From contig JAIXRJ010000021.1 in the NCBI GenBank assembly GCA_027485235.1, positions 21,496-85,495 of the forward strand: 64,000 bases of DNA, read 5' to 3'. The position numbers and the translations under genes were made by a program. The DNA comes from Comamonadaceae bacterium (GTDB lineage: Bacteria; Pseudomonadota; Gammaproteobacteria; Burkholderiales; Burkholderiaceae_C). The notes below the pieces were generated by a model. It saw only the letters and a list, made by a program, of their open reading frames with translations. It searched no databases and was not told the origin of the DNA. Below are positions 8,611 through 16,681 of the stretch, one piece after another; positions within the stretch are counted from its first letter, which is position 1; each line of letters opens with the position of its first letter.

Positions 8611-9891
8611 TCACTTCTTGACGGGCTCGTCAGGCTTGACGTCGTTGCCCGGGATGTAAGGGCTCCAAGGCTTGGCTTTGACGGGGCCTGGTGTTTTCCA
8701 GACCACGTTGAACTGGCCGTCGGCCTTGATCTCGCCAATGAACACCGACTTGTGCAGGTGGTGGTTTTTCTCATCCATCTTGCTGGTGATGCCGCTGGGC
8801 GCCTTGAAGGTTTGGCCCGCCATGGCGGCGATCACTTTGTCGGTGTCGGTGGACTTGGCTTTTTCCACCGCTTGCTTCCACATGTTGATGCCGATGTAAG
8901 TGGCTTCCATCGGGTCGTTGGTCAAAGGCTTGTCTTTGTGGCCGGCGATGTTTTTGGCCTTGGCATAAGCCGCCCACTTTTTGGTGAACTCGTCGTTGGC
9001 GGGGTTCTTGATGGACATGAAATAGTTCCATGCGGCCAAGTGACCGACCAAAGGCTTGGTGTCCACGCCGCGCAGTTCTTCTTCACCCACCGAGAAAGCC
9101 ACCACAGGCACGTCTTTGGCCTTCAGGCCCGCATTGCCCAGCTCTTTGTAGAAAGGCACGTTGGAGTCGCCGTTGATGGTGGAGACCACGGCGGTCTTGC
9201 CACCGGCCGAAAACTTCTTGATGTCGGCCACGATGGTTTGGTAATCGCTGTGACCAAACGGGGTGTACTTCTCGTCAATGTCGCTGTCCTTGACGCCCTT
9301 GCTTTTCAGGTAGGCGCGCAAGATTTTGTTGGTGGTGCGGGGGTACACATAGTCGGTGCCCAGCAAGACCCAGCGCTTGGCACCGCCGCCTTCTTTGCTC
9401 ATCACATAATCCACCGCAGGAATCGCTTGCTGGTTGGGCGCAGCGCCGGTGTAGAACACGTTTTTGGACAGCTCTTCACCTTCGTATTGCACGGGGTAGA
9501 ACAGCAAGCCGTTCATTTCTTCAACGACAGGCAGCACCGATTTGCGCGACACCGAAGTCCAGCAACCAAAGATCACCGAGACTTTGTCTTGACCGAGCAG
9601 TTGCTTGGTTTTTTCAGCGAACAAAGGCCAGTTGGAGGCCGGGTCCACGATCACGGGCTCGAGCTTTTTGCCCAGCACACCGCCCTTGGCATTGATCTCG
9701 TCGATCGCCATGAGCACGGTGTCTTTGAGCACCGTTTCGGAAATCGCCATGGTGCCGGACAAGCTGTGCAGCACGCCCACTTTGATGGTGTTGCCCGCTT
9801 GCGCTTGCGCTTGGCTTGCAAAGGTCAAACTGCCAGCAGCGATAGCGGCTGCGGTGGCTAGGGCTTTGAGATGGCCACGACGATTCAACAT
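8611..9891 (-). CDS. urtA: Urea ABC transporter substrate-binding protein UrtA
   Basis: A 426-residue periplasmic binding protein for urea and short-chain amides. It has a signal peptide (positively charged start, Ala-rich core, likely cut after QAQA) and the family segments GVLHSLSGTMAISE, FGCWTSVSRKSVLPV and LLFYPVQYEGEE. The ATG at 9891 is preceded by GGAG with a 7-base spacer. It is the first gene of urtABCDE and diverges from ureA across 221 bases that hold palindromes. Confidence 0.95.
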   Translation of the reverse strand: MLNRRGHLKALATAAAIAAGSLTFASQAQAQAGNTIKVGVLHSLSGTMAISETVLKDTVLMAIDEINAKGGVLGKKLEPVIVDPASNWPLFAEKTKQLLGQDKVSVIFGCWTSVSRKSVLPVVEEMNGLLFYPVQYEGEELSKNVFYTGAAPNQQAIPAVDYVMSKEGGGAKRWVLLGTDYVYPRTTNKILRAYLKSKGVKDSDIDEKYTPFGHSDYQTIVADIKKFSAGGKTAVVSTINGDSNVPFYKELGNAGLKAKDVPVVAFSVGEEELRGVDTKPLVGHLAAWNYFMSIKNPANDEFTKKWAAYAKAKNIAGHKDKPLTNDPMEATYIGINMWKQAVEKAKSTDTDKVIAAMAGQTFKAPSGITSKMDEKNHHLHKSVFIGEIKADGQFNVVWKTPGPVKAKPWSPYIPGNDVKPDEPVKK

Positions 9892-9980
9892 GAGATCACT
9901 CCAATCAGGAAAGTAGGTTGTTCAAACAAACACGCGGAGACTTGCAACGCTGAATCACCCATTGCAAACGCCGTGCCAAC

Positions 9981-9998
9981 TTCAGGGAGAACCCTGAA
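9981..9998. promoter_or_regulatory. Operator-like palindrome in the urtA-ureA divergent region
   Basis: TTCAGGG-AGAA-CCCTGAA is a perfect 7+4+7 inverted repeat in the 221-base space between the divergent urtA and ureA genes. A second, weaker one (GCCCT at 10039-10043, AGGGC at 10051-10055) lies nearer ureA. A site here could control both operons, for example in response to nitrogen status. The regulator cannot be identified from the sequence. Confidence 0.4.
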
Positions 9999-10112
9999 AC
10001 ACCGCAAATTGGCATGGGATTGCCCTAGAAAATCAGACGCCCTCTATAAAAGGGCACGCTCTTTGCTACATTGACCTCATTCATTGCACCAACTCAAGCA
10101 GAGCGCACCAAG

Positions 10113-10415
10113 ATGGAACTGACCCCCCGCGAAAAAGACAAGCTGCTGATCTTCACAGCAGGCCTTTTGGCTGAACGCCGCAAGGCCAGAGGCCTGAAAC
10201 TCAACTACCCCGAAGCCATCGCCCTGATCAGCGCTGCGGTGATGGAAGGCGCACGGGATGGGAAGACGGTGGCGCAGCTGATGAGCGAAGGCCGCGCCAT
10301 CTTGACGCGTGCCGACGTTATGGAGGGCATCGCTGACATGATCCCCGACATCCAGGTCGAAGCCACCTTTCCCGATGGCACCAAATTGGTGACCGTGCAC
10401 CAACCTATTGTCTGA
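10113..10415 (+). CDS. ureA: Urease gamma subunit UreA
   Basis: A 100-residue urease gamma subunit beginning [11 protein letters not shown], with the conserved GLKLNYPEA and [15 protein letters not shown] segments. Together with UreB and UreC it forms the (abc)3 nickel enzyme that hydrolyses urea to ammonia and CO2 in the cytoplasm. The ATG at 10113 matches the conserved start of the family; the longer ORF upstream is not conserved sequence. Confidence 0.97.
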   Translation: MELTPREKDKLLIFTAGLLAERRKARGLKLNYPEAIALISAAVMEGARDGKTVAQLMSEGRAILTRADVMEGIADMIPDIQVEATFPDGTKLVTVHQPIV

Positions 10416-10434
10416 CCAAGCCCAGGAGAACCTC

Positions 10435-10599
10435 ATGAAAAAAGTCACTTGCATGTTGATGTCCGCGATCGGTACTGCCGCCTTCGCTCACGATGGCCAT
10501 GGTTTGGGCATCAGCGCCCACTGGCATGCCACCGATACCCTGGGTTTTGTGGTCGCAGCGGCTTTGATCGCTGTGGCTTTTTACTTTGGTAAAAAGTGA
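10435..10599 (+). CDS. Small His-containing membrane protein between ureA and ureB
   Basis: A 54-residue protein. The start at 10435 follows CCAGGAGAACCTC, a strong ribosome binding site. It has a short signal-like segment ([18 protein letters not shown]), then a His-rich stretch containing AHDGHG and HWHA, then one transmembrane helix and a KK end. The gene sits tightly between ureA (19 bases) and ureB (7 bases), so it is made with urease. The His pattern resembles the N terminus of HupE/UreJ nickel permeases, but only that short part is present. A role in nickel handling is a guess. Confidence 0.7.
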   Translation: MKKVTCMLMSAIGTAAFAHDGHGLGISAHWHATDTLGFVVAAALIAVAFYFGKK

Positions 10600-10606
10600 G
10601 CCCCGC

Positions 10607-10936
10607 ATGATCCCCGGTGAATTTTTGATCGACCCCGGCCAACACGCCCTGAACGTGGGCCGCCGCACCTGCACGTTGGTGGTGCAAAACGCCAGCGATC
10701 GCCCCATCCAAGTGGGATCGCACTACCACTTTGCCGAGACCAACGCGGGCTTGCGCTTTGACCGCGCTGTCGCACAAGGCATGCGCCTGAACATCGCTTC
10801 GGGCATGGCTGTGCGCTTTGAGCCTGGTCAGCAACGCACGGTGGAGCTGGTGGATTACGCGGGCGACCGTGTGGTGTTCGGCTTTCGGGGCTTGACCCAC
10901 GGCGCACTCGACGCGCAAACAACACAAGGCAGCTGA
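10607..10936 (+). CDS. ureB: Urease beta subunit UreB
   Basis: A 109-residue urease beta subunit starting [12 protein letters not shown]. The conserved [11 protein letters not shown] and [18 protein letters not shown] segments are intact. The start codon was chosen by the family's invariant MIPGE start. It lies 1 base before ureC and is cotranscribed with it. Confidence 0.97.
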   Translation: MIPGEFLIDPGQHALNVGRRTCTLVVQNASDRPIQVGSHYHFAETNAGLRFDRAVAQGMRLNIASGMAVRFEPGQQRTVELVDYAGDRVVFGFRGLTHGALDAQTTQGS

Positions 10937-10937
10937 C

Positions 10938-12656
10938 ATGGTCCACATCGACAAACGCGCTTATGCCGAAACCTTTGGCCCCACCGTCGGCGACCGCGTG
11001 CGCCTGGCCGACACCGCCTTGGTGATCGAGGTGGAGAAAGACTTCACATTGCAAGCAGGCAGTTATGGTGAAGAGGTCAAGTTCGGTGGCGGCAAAACCA
11101 TTCGTGATGGCATGGCGCAATCACAGCGCACCAATGCCGAGGGTGCAATGGATTGCGTGCTGACCAACGCCCTCATCATCGACCACTGGGGCATCGTCAA
11201 GGCCGACATCGGCCTCAAGGGCAACCGCATCGCGGCCATCGGCAAAGCAGGCAACCCCGACACACAAGCGGGTGTGGACATCGTCATCGGCCCCGGCACC
11301 GAGATCATCAGCTGTGAGGGCCTGATCGTGACCGCAGGCGGCATCGACTGCCACATCCACTTCATCTGCCCCCAGCAAATCGACGAGGCGCTGACCAGCG
11401 GCGTGACCACCATGATGGGCGGCGGCACGGGCCCCGCCACCGGCACCTTTGCCACCACCTGCACACCTGGCCCCTTCAACATTGAGCGCATGCTGCAAGC
11501 GGCCGATTCCTTCCCGATGAACCTAGGCTTTTTTGGCAAGGGCAACGCCAGCTTGCCTGCCGCCTTGCACGAACAAATCAACGCGGGCGTGATCGGACTG
11601 AAGCTGCACGAAGACTGGGGCAGCACCCCATCGGCGATCCGCAATTGCCTGGACGTGGCCGACGAGGCCGACATTCAGGTCGCCCTGCATTCGGACACGC
11701 TCAATGAATCGGGCTATGTAGAAAACACCATTGAAGCCACAAAAGGACGCGGCCTGTGCGCCTTTCACACCGAGGGCGCGGGGGGCGGTCACGCGCCCGA
11801 CATCCTGAAGGTGGTGGGCCAGGCGAACTTTTTACCCAGTTCGACCAACCCGACCATGCCCTTCACCCACAACACGCTCGATGAGCATGTGGACATGCTG
11901 ATGGTTTGCCACCACCTGGATGCCAGCATCGCCGAGGACCTGGCCTTTGCCGAAAGCCGCATCCGCAAAGAAACCATTGCGGCCGAAGACATCCTGCACG
12001 ACCTGGGCGCGATCAGCATGATGAGCAGCGACAGCCAGGCCATGGGGCGGGTGGGCGAGGTCATCATCCGCACCTGGCAGACGGCGCACAAGATGAAGCA
12101 GCAGCGCGGCAGCCTGCCCGGCGACACCGACCGCCACGACAACGCCCGCGTCAAGCGCTACATCGCCAAATACACCATCAACCCCGCGATTGCGCACGGC
12201 ATCAGCCACGATGTGGGCAGCATCGAAGTGGGCAAGTGGGCCGATTTGGTGATCTGGAAACCCGCCTTCTTTGGCGTCAAGCCATCGCTGGTGCTCAAGG
12301 GCGGCTTCATCGCGCTGGCGGCCATGGGCGACCCGAATGCGTCCATCCCCACGCCGCAGCCGGTGCACTACCGCCCCATGTTCGGCAGCTTTGGCGGCGC
12401 GCTCACGCGCAGTGCTCTGACCTTCGTTTCCAACGCAGGATTGAAAGCGGGCATTGGTGAGCGTTTCGGCTTGCAAAAACCTTTGTCCGTGGCGCACAAC
12501 ATCCGGGGCGTGCGCAAGCAGCACATGGTCCACAATGCCTACCTGCCCCACATGGAAGTCGATGCACAAACCTATGCGGTGCGTGCCGACGGGCAGTTGC
12601 TGGTGTGCGAACCCGCCACCGAGCTGCCCATGACCCAACGCTACTTTTTGTTCTGA
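10938..12656 (+). CDS. ureC: Urease alpha subunit UreC (catalytic)
   Basis: A 572-residue catalytic subunit. Nickel and active-site motifs are all visible: [10 protein letters not shown] (two His ligands), GLKLHEDWG (the Lys that becomes carbamylated and bridges the nickels), [23 protein letters not shown] and MVCHHLD with the flap Cys-His. The length is normal, so the enzyme should be active. ureE follows with its ATG overlapping the ureC stop (TGATG). Confidence 0.98.
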   Translation: MVHIDKRAYAETFGPTVGDRVRLADTALVIEVEKDFTLQAGSYGEEVKFGGGKTIRDGMAQSQRTNAEGAMDCVLTNALIIDHWGIVKADIGLKGNRIAAIGKAGNPDTQAGVDIVIGPGTEIISCEGLIVTAGGIDCHIHFICPQQIDEALTSGVTTMMGGGTGPATGTFATTCTPGPFNIERMLQAADSFPMNLGFFGKGNASLPAALHEQINAGVIGLKLHEDWGSTPSAIRNCLDVADEADIQVALHSDTLNESGYVENTIEATKGRGLCAFHTEGAGGGHAPDILKVVGQANFLPSSTNPTMPFTHNTLDEHVDMLMVCHHLDASIAEDLAFAESRIRKETIAAEDILHDLGAISMMSSDSQAMGRVGEVIIRTWQTAHKMKQQRGSLPGDTDRHDNARVKRYIAKYTINPAIAHGISHDVGSIEVGKWADLVIWKPAFFGVKPSLVLKGGFIALAAMGDPNASIPTPQPVHYRPMFGSFGGALTRSALTFVSNAGLKAGIGERFGLQKPLSVAHNIRGVRKQHMVHNAYLPHMEVDAQTYAVRADGQLLVCEPATELPMTQRYFLF

Positions 12657-13354
12657 TGCTCCACTGCTCCAAACTCATGCCCCAAGGCCGCGGCCTGGCC
12701 CGTGTGCTGATCCAACGCGCCAGTACCCTGACGCTCGACTGGGACACCCGCCAAAAAAGCCGCTTTGACGCCACCGACAGCGCAGGCCGTGCCTTGGGGG
12801 TGTTCTTGCCCCGTGGCGCTGTGGTGCGCGGCGGCGATGTGCTGGTGGCCGAAGACGGTTCGCTCATCCGTGTCGAAGCCGCGCCGCAAGCGGTGCTGCG
12901 CATCACCGCTTGCACACAACACGGCTCGCCCTTTGACCTGACCCGCGCCGCCTACCATTTGGGCAACCGCCATGTGCCGATCGAGCTGCAACCCGACCAC
13001 TTGAAGATCGAGCCCGACCATGTGCTGGCCGACATGCTGCGCGCCATGCACATGACGGTGGTGGCGGTGTCTGAACCTTTCGAACCCGAAAACGGGGCTT
13101 ATGGCGACCACGGCGCGTCCTCACACGGGCATGGGCGTGATCATGGGCACAGTCACGAACATGGCCACGAACATGGTCATATGGGTCATGCTCACACAGC
13201 CCACGCCGAGCCCCATGTGCACGGGCCCGATTGCCAGCACGAACACGCGGCACCTGCAGCCAAGCCACCCGCTGGCAAGCGCATCGCCATCCCCGTCCGT
13301 GCCGCCCCTGCTGAACCGCATGTGCACGGCCCCGGCTGCGGACATGGGCACTAA
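12656..13354 (+). CDS. ureE: Urease accessory nickel chaperone UreE with long His-rich tail
   Basis: A 232-residue UreE, much longer than the usual 150-170. Residues 1 to about 145 are the normal UreE fold, including the conserved [13 protein letters not shown] and [11 protein letters not shown] segments that bind nickel. The rest is a His/Gly-rich tail with repeats of [15 protein letters not shown] and EPHVHGP, ending GCGHGH. Such tails store or buffer nickel. The start at 12656 overlaps the ureC stop codon; a Met seven codons later is also possible. The 3' end overlaps ureF by 11 bases. Confidence 0.95.
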   Translation: MLHCSKLMPQGRGLARVLIQRASTLTLDWDTRQKSRFDATDSAGRALGVFLPRGAVVRGGDVLVAEDGSLIRVEAAPQAVLRITACTQHGSPFDLTRAAYHLGNRHVPIELQPDHLKIEPDHVLADMLRAMHMTVVAVSEPFEPENGAYGDHGASSHGHGRDHGHSHEHGHEHGHMGHAHTAHAEPHVHGPDCQHEHAAPAAKPPAGKRIAIPVRAAPAEPHVHGPGCGHGH

Positions 13355-14033
13355 GACCGCGCCGTCTGGCCTGCTGCAACTGATCTGGCTCGCATCGCCT
13401 GCGCTGCCAATCGGCGGCTTCTCGTATTCCGAAGGCCTCGAAGCCGCCATCGAACAAGGCCTGGTGCACAACGAAGCCAGCGCTACAGGCTGGGTGGTGG
13501 ACCAGTTGCACCTGACGCAGTCACGCGGGGACATGGCTGTGATGGCGCAAGCCATACCCGCTTGGCAGCTCATGGACACCCAGCGCCTGCAAGCGCTGAA
13601 CGATTGGGTGATGGCCACCCGTGAAACCGCCGAAATGCGTTTGCAAGCCGAGCAAATGGGCCGATCCTTGCTCGACTGGCTGCGCAACCTGCAGCAGGCC
13701 AGTGACGCGCAACTGCAATGCTGCGCCCAACTGCCCCCCACTTACCCGCTGGCCATGGCGCTGGCTTTGTCTTTGGCGCAAGCCCCGCTGGACCAAGCCC
13801 TGCAAGCGGTTGCCTTTGGCTGGGCCGAAAACATGACCCAAGCCGCGCTCAAGGCCGTGCCCCTGGGCCAAAGCGCTGGGCAGCGCATGCTGGCCCGCCT
13901 GGCCCGCGAAATTCCGCAAGCGGTGCAAACCGCCTTGCACCTGAACGATGAAGACCGCCAGGCCTTCAGCCCCATGTTGGCCATCTTGTCGTCTCGCCAC
14001 GAAACCCAATACTCACGCATCTTCCGTTCATGA
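13344..14033 (+). CDS. ureF: Urease accessory protein UreF
   Basis: A 229-residue UreF that, with UreD, gates UreG and nickel delivery. Conserved motifs are [17 protein letters not shown] near the N terminus and [14 protein letters not shown] in the middle. The start at 13344 gives the normal length and lies inside the last codons of ureE. The much longer ORF that runs through the ureE His tail in another frame is not real UreF sequence. The gene overlaps ureG by 4 bases. Confidence 0.96.
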   Translation: MGTKTAPSGLLQLIWLASPALPIGGFSYSEGLEAAIEQGLVHNEASATGWVVDQLHLTQSRGDMAVMAQAIPAWQLMDTQRLQALNDWVMATRETAEMRLQAEQMGRSLLDWLRNLQQASDAQLQCCAQLPPTYPLAMALALSLAQAPLDQALQAVAFGWAENMTQAALKAVPLGQSAGQRMLARLAREIPQAVQTALHLNDEDRQAFSPMLAILSSRHETQYSRIFRS

Positions 14034-14695
14034 ACACTTCGTCTGCACTCCACCACATCCCCCACCGCACCAAAAAACTGCCGCCCCTGCGCGTGGGCAT
14101 TGGCGGGCCTGTGGGTTCCGGCAAAACCACACTGCTCGAGATGCTGTGCAAAAACATGCGCGAGCGCTGGGACCTGATCGCCATCACCAACGACATTTAC
14201 ACCAAAGAAGACCAGCGCTTGCTGACGGTGAGCGGTGCGCTGGCTGCCGAGCGCATCATGGGTGTGGAAACGGGCGGCTGCCCGCACACCGCCATCCGCG
14301 AAGACGCGTCCATCAACCTCGAAGCGATCGACCGCATGCTGGAGAAGTTTCCGAACGCCGACGTGGTCTTCATCGAGAGCGGTGGCGACAACCTGGCCGC
14401 GACCTTCAGCCCCGAACTCTCAGACCTCACCATCTACGTGATCGACGTGGCCGCAGGTGAAAAGATCCCGCGCAAAGGCGGCCCCGGCATCACCAAAAGC
14501 GATTTGTTCGTCATCAACAAAACCGACCTGGCCCCGCATGTGGGCGCAGATTTGCAAGTCATGCGTGACGACACCCACCGCATGCGCCCCAACCCCGAGA
14601 CACGCCCCTGGGTGATGACCAACCTGAAAACACTGGACGGACTGGCCGAGGTCGTGGCTTTCATCGAAAAGCGAGGCATGTTGGTTTGCGCTTGA
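14030..14695 (+). CDS. ureG: Urease accessory GTPase UreG
   Basis: A 221-residue GTPase that powers nickel insertion. It has the P-loop GPVGSGKTT, the nickel-binding/regulatory [11 protein letters not shown] (Cys-Pro-His), [14 protein letters not shown], and the base-specificity motif [10 protein letters not shown]. It is the last gene of the urease operon and ends 69 bases before tRNA-Ser. Confidence 0.97.
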   Translation: MNTSSALHHIPHRTKKLPPLRVGIGGPVGSGKTTLLEMLCKNMRERWDLIAITNDIYTKEDQRLLTVSGALAAERIMGVETGGCPHTAIREDASINLEAIDRMLEKFPNADVVFIESGGDNLAATFSPELSDLTIYVIDVAAGEKIPRKGGPGITKSDLFVINKTDLAPHVGADLQVMRDDTHRMRPNPETRPWVMTNLKTLDGLAEVVAFIEKRGMLVCA

Positions 14696-14764
14696 TCCCC
14701 ATCTCGCTCTTTTGCCGATCTTCCATCAAACCGCCTGATTGAAGCCGTTAGAATCAAGCCCCAA

Positions 14765-14852
14765 GGAAGCGTGGCAGAGTGGTCGATTGCACCGGTCTTG
14801 AAAACCGGCGACTCGAAAGGGTCCGTGAGTTCGAATCTCACCGCTTCCGCCA
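14765..14852 (+). tRNA. tRNA-Ser (anticodon UGA)
   Basis: An 88-base class II tRNA with acceptor stem GGAAGCG/CGCTTCC, anticodon loop CTTGAAA (TGA at 14799-14801), a long variable arm, T-loop TTCGAAT and an encoded CCA. Its last bases are repeated at 24994-25009, so it is the probable integration target of the island that follows. Confidence 0.97.
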
Positions 14853-14854
14853 GA
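14839..14854 (+). other. Candidate attL (3' end of tRNA-Ser)
   Basis: CACCGCTTCCGCCAGA, the last bases of tRNA-Ser plus two, recurs exactly at 24994-25009 in the same orientation. P4-type tyrosine integrases recombine at tRNA 3' ends and leave just this kind of direct repeat. A fragment of such an integrase lies near the second copy. The left boundary of the island would be here. Confidence 0.6.
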
Positions 14855-14860
14855 ACTTAA

Positions 14861-14896
14861 CCCTAAGTGATTGATTTACTTAGGGTTTTTTCTTTT
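14861..14896 (+). terminator. Intrinsic terminator after tRNA-Ser
   Basis: CCCTAAGT (14861-14868) pairs perfectly with ACTTAGGG (14878-14885) across a 9-base loop and is followed by TTTTTTCTTTT. It ends the tRNA-Ser transcript. Confidence 0.85.
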
Positions 14897-15077
14897 GCAC
14901 CTTGAGCGAGTCACACTCCAAGTCACACTAATGTGCTGAACTTCACCCCTCTAACCACGACATCTCTGGACAATGTCGCTGGGAAACACCAATTTCTAGG
15001 GCAACCCACTCCTGTATGTGTTGTTGCTGGAACTTGGTGTAACCAAGCAACTTTCATGTTCACTGCTGGTGTTGGAT

Positions 15078-15472
15078 TCACCTCGGCTCGGACCAGCTAT
15101 CAAGTATGTCTTTATAGAAATCGACAGAACTTTGATTCGAGTAATACCAACGAGTGAAATTACCGCCATTTATTCTTATTGGCTCACCAAGGATTGACCG
15201 TACTTGGTCATAACTCATACCTTTTTCAACGATCGCCAGTTCACTAATGATTTCCAACCCTCACCAGAGACGATAGTCCTCTGTTGCTGGCTAGTACTGC
15301 TTTGGGGACTTTCTAGTCTTGACAACCGAAGTTTGAGTTCCTGAACTTCTTTTTCTAACTGTGTGATTCGCTCAGCATCACTGGCGAAGCAGTTCAACGT
15401 GAAAGTCAAAATCAAACTGCTAAGAAGGCCAGTCTTTAGGCATGTTTTCAAAGTGCTCATTGGGTGCTCCAT
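15078..15472 (-). pseudogene. Small secreted coiled-coil / SmpA-OmlA-like protein, frameshifted
   Basis: The first frame encodes 85 residues: a signal peptide (likely cut near CFASD), a short coiled coil (ITQLEKEVQELKLRLSRLE) and GWKSLVNWRSLKKV, then stops. Adding one A to the AAAAA run at about 15222-15226 restores LKKGMSYDQVRSILGEP, then INGGNFTRWYY and a natural end SWSEPR at 15078. The restored part looks like the GEPxRxxGGxxxxWYY motif of small SmpA/OmlA-like envelope proteins. So the gene is broken by a single-base deletion, unless this is a sequencing error or a -1 frameshift at TTG AAA AAG. The function is unknown. Confidence 0.65.
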
Positions 15473-15577
15473 TTATAAGGGAAAACAACAATCAATTTAT
15501 CACCAATCGATTGAGTCAATTCGTCAACCTGAATGGTCTTGACCCCGTAACCCAGTACAGCCTATCTTCACAGAGTC
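15473..15577. other. A+T-rich spacer before the IS
   Basis: About 100 bases upstream of the small secreted-protein gene and to the left of the IS end. It probably holds that gene's promoter, but I cannot pick a convincing one. Likewise, 14897-15077 has no gene I can support. Confidence 0.3.
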
Positions 15578-15641
15578 GGTAATCATCCCCTAGAACCAAA
15601 GGGCTGAGAAGTAGAATTTTTTCCAACGGGAGAGGTTCTAT

Positions 15642-15804
15642 ATAAGTAAGTCAAAATTCACCGACAGCCAAATACGGCGGCATGGACGTGTCGATGAGGT
15701 CGCGCATGAAAGAGCTGGAAGACGAGAACCGGCGGCTCAAGAAGCTGTACCTTGAGGATAAGCTCAAGCTTGAAATCGTGGCGGAGGCGCTTGAAACAAA
15801 GTGA
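15642..15804 (+). pseudogene. IS3-family OrfA remnant with lost start and internal deletion
   Basis: The first codons read (ATA)SKSKFTDSQI, the typical IS3 OrfA start with ATG changed to ATA. The sequence then jumps, near 15670, straight to KYGGMDVS in another frame. It continues through the leucine-zipper-like MKELEDENRRLKKLYLEDK to the stop at 15802-15804. The helix-turn-helix middle is missing. The junction has a short shared CAAAT/AAATA stretch, so a microhomology deletion is likely. Confidence 0.75.
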
Positions 15805-16627
15805 TGAGGCCATCTCGCAGGCGGGAGATGGCCCAAAAAGCAATGACACAGCGCGGCATATGCATTCGAGTGGCGTGCCAGGCGTTTGGCATCAGCCAGT
15901 CGTGCTACCGCTACGAGCGCAAGCTCGATGCCGACAACGCCGAGGTGGCCAGTTGGCTGATGCGGCTGACAGAAAAGGACCGCAGTTGGGGCTTTGGCCT
16001 GTTTTTCCTGTATTTGCGCAACATAAAAGGCTTCAGATGGAATCACAAACGCGTGTCCCGCATCGACAAGGATCTGGAGCTCAATTTGCGGATCAAACCC
16101 CGCAAGCGGCTGGTGCGCGAGAAACCTGAGGCGCTGACGGTGCCAGGGGGCATCAACCAAGTGTGGTCGATGGACTTCATGCACGACCAGCTCGAAGACG
16201 GCAGAACGTTTCGCTTATTCAAGGTCATTGACGACTTCAAGCGCGAAGCTATTGGGATGGAGGTCGACTTCTCGTTGCCTTCAGAGCGGGTGATTCGGGA
16301 GCTCAAGGAGATCATCTCGTGGTGCGGAAAGCCGCAAGTCATTCGATGTGACAACGGCCCGGAATACATCAGTGCAGCGCTTCAAAACTGGGTGTCTGAA
16401 TGGGGCATTGGGTTGGAATACATCCAACCGGGTAACCCACAGCAAAATGCTTATGTTGAGTGGTTCAACATGACGGTACGGTACGAGTGGTTGTCACAGT
16501 ACTGTTGGCATGACTTGGCAAAGGTTCAAGACTTTGCTACCCAATGGATGTGGTCTTACAATCATGACAGAGCCAATATGGCCTGGGCGAATTTACACCA
16601 AAGCAGCGACTGGCCATGGCTGCATAA
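15801..16627 (+). pseudogene. IS3-family transposase OrfB (DDE), frameshifted near the 3' end
   Basis: The catalytic acidic residues are present in WSMDFMHD, RCDNGPEY and NAYVEWFN (Trp where Arg is usual after VE). Around 16580 a base is missing from a C run: the frame switches from NMAWANLH to the expected FTPKQRLAMAA, which ends at a TAA at 16625-16627. Without correction the frame reads on to 16742 outside the element. Confidence 0.8.
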
Positions 16628-16681
16628 CGTTTCTACTTCTGAGACCCCTGCAAAAGGGGAGGATTCCCGCTCGAAAATAAA

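Larger units (their letters stand above)
15578..16668 (+). mobile_element. Degenerate IS3-family insertion sequence
   Basis: The ends form a long imperfect inverted repeat. The left end reads GGTAATCATCCCC and then GGGCTGAGAAGTAGAA; the right end, reverse complemented, reads GGGAATCCTCCCC and then GGGTCTCAGAAGTAGAA. Between them are orfA and orfB remnants in the usual IS3 order. At about 1.09 kb it is shorter than a full copy, because of a deletion in orfA. No clean target-site duplication is visible (flanks AGTC and GCTC). The element can no longer transpose on its own: orfA lacks a start and its middle, and orfB is frameshifted near its end. Confidence 0.8.

Noticed and set aside
10009..10025. 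A sigma-54-like promoter (TTGGCATGGGATTGCCC) before ureA
   Set aside because: The GG-to-GC spacing is one base short of the canonical sigma-54 spacing, which such promoters rarely tolerate.
14933..15157. A 74-residue plus-strand ORF after tRNA-Ser
   Set aside because: It overlaps the frameshifted minus-strand gene, lacks a ribosome binding site and shows no domain.
15215..15230. Programmed -1 frameshift at TTG AAA AAG as the explanation for the split secreted-protein gene
   Set aside because: The heptamer is G AAA AAG rather than the efficient A AAA AAG, and no stimulatory hairpin is evident; a point deletion is simpler. Not fully excluded.
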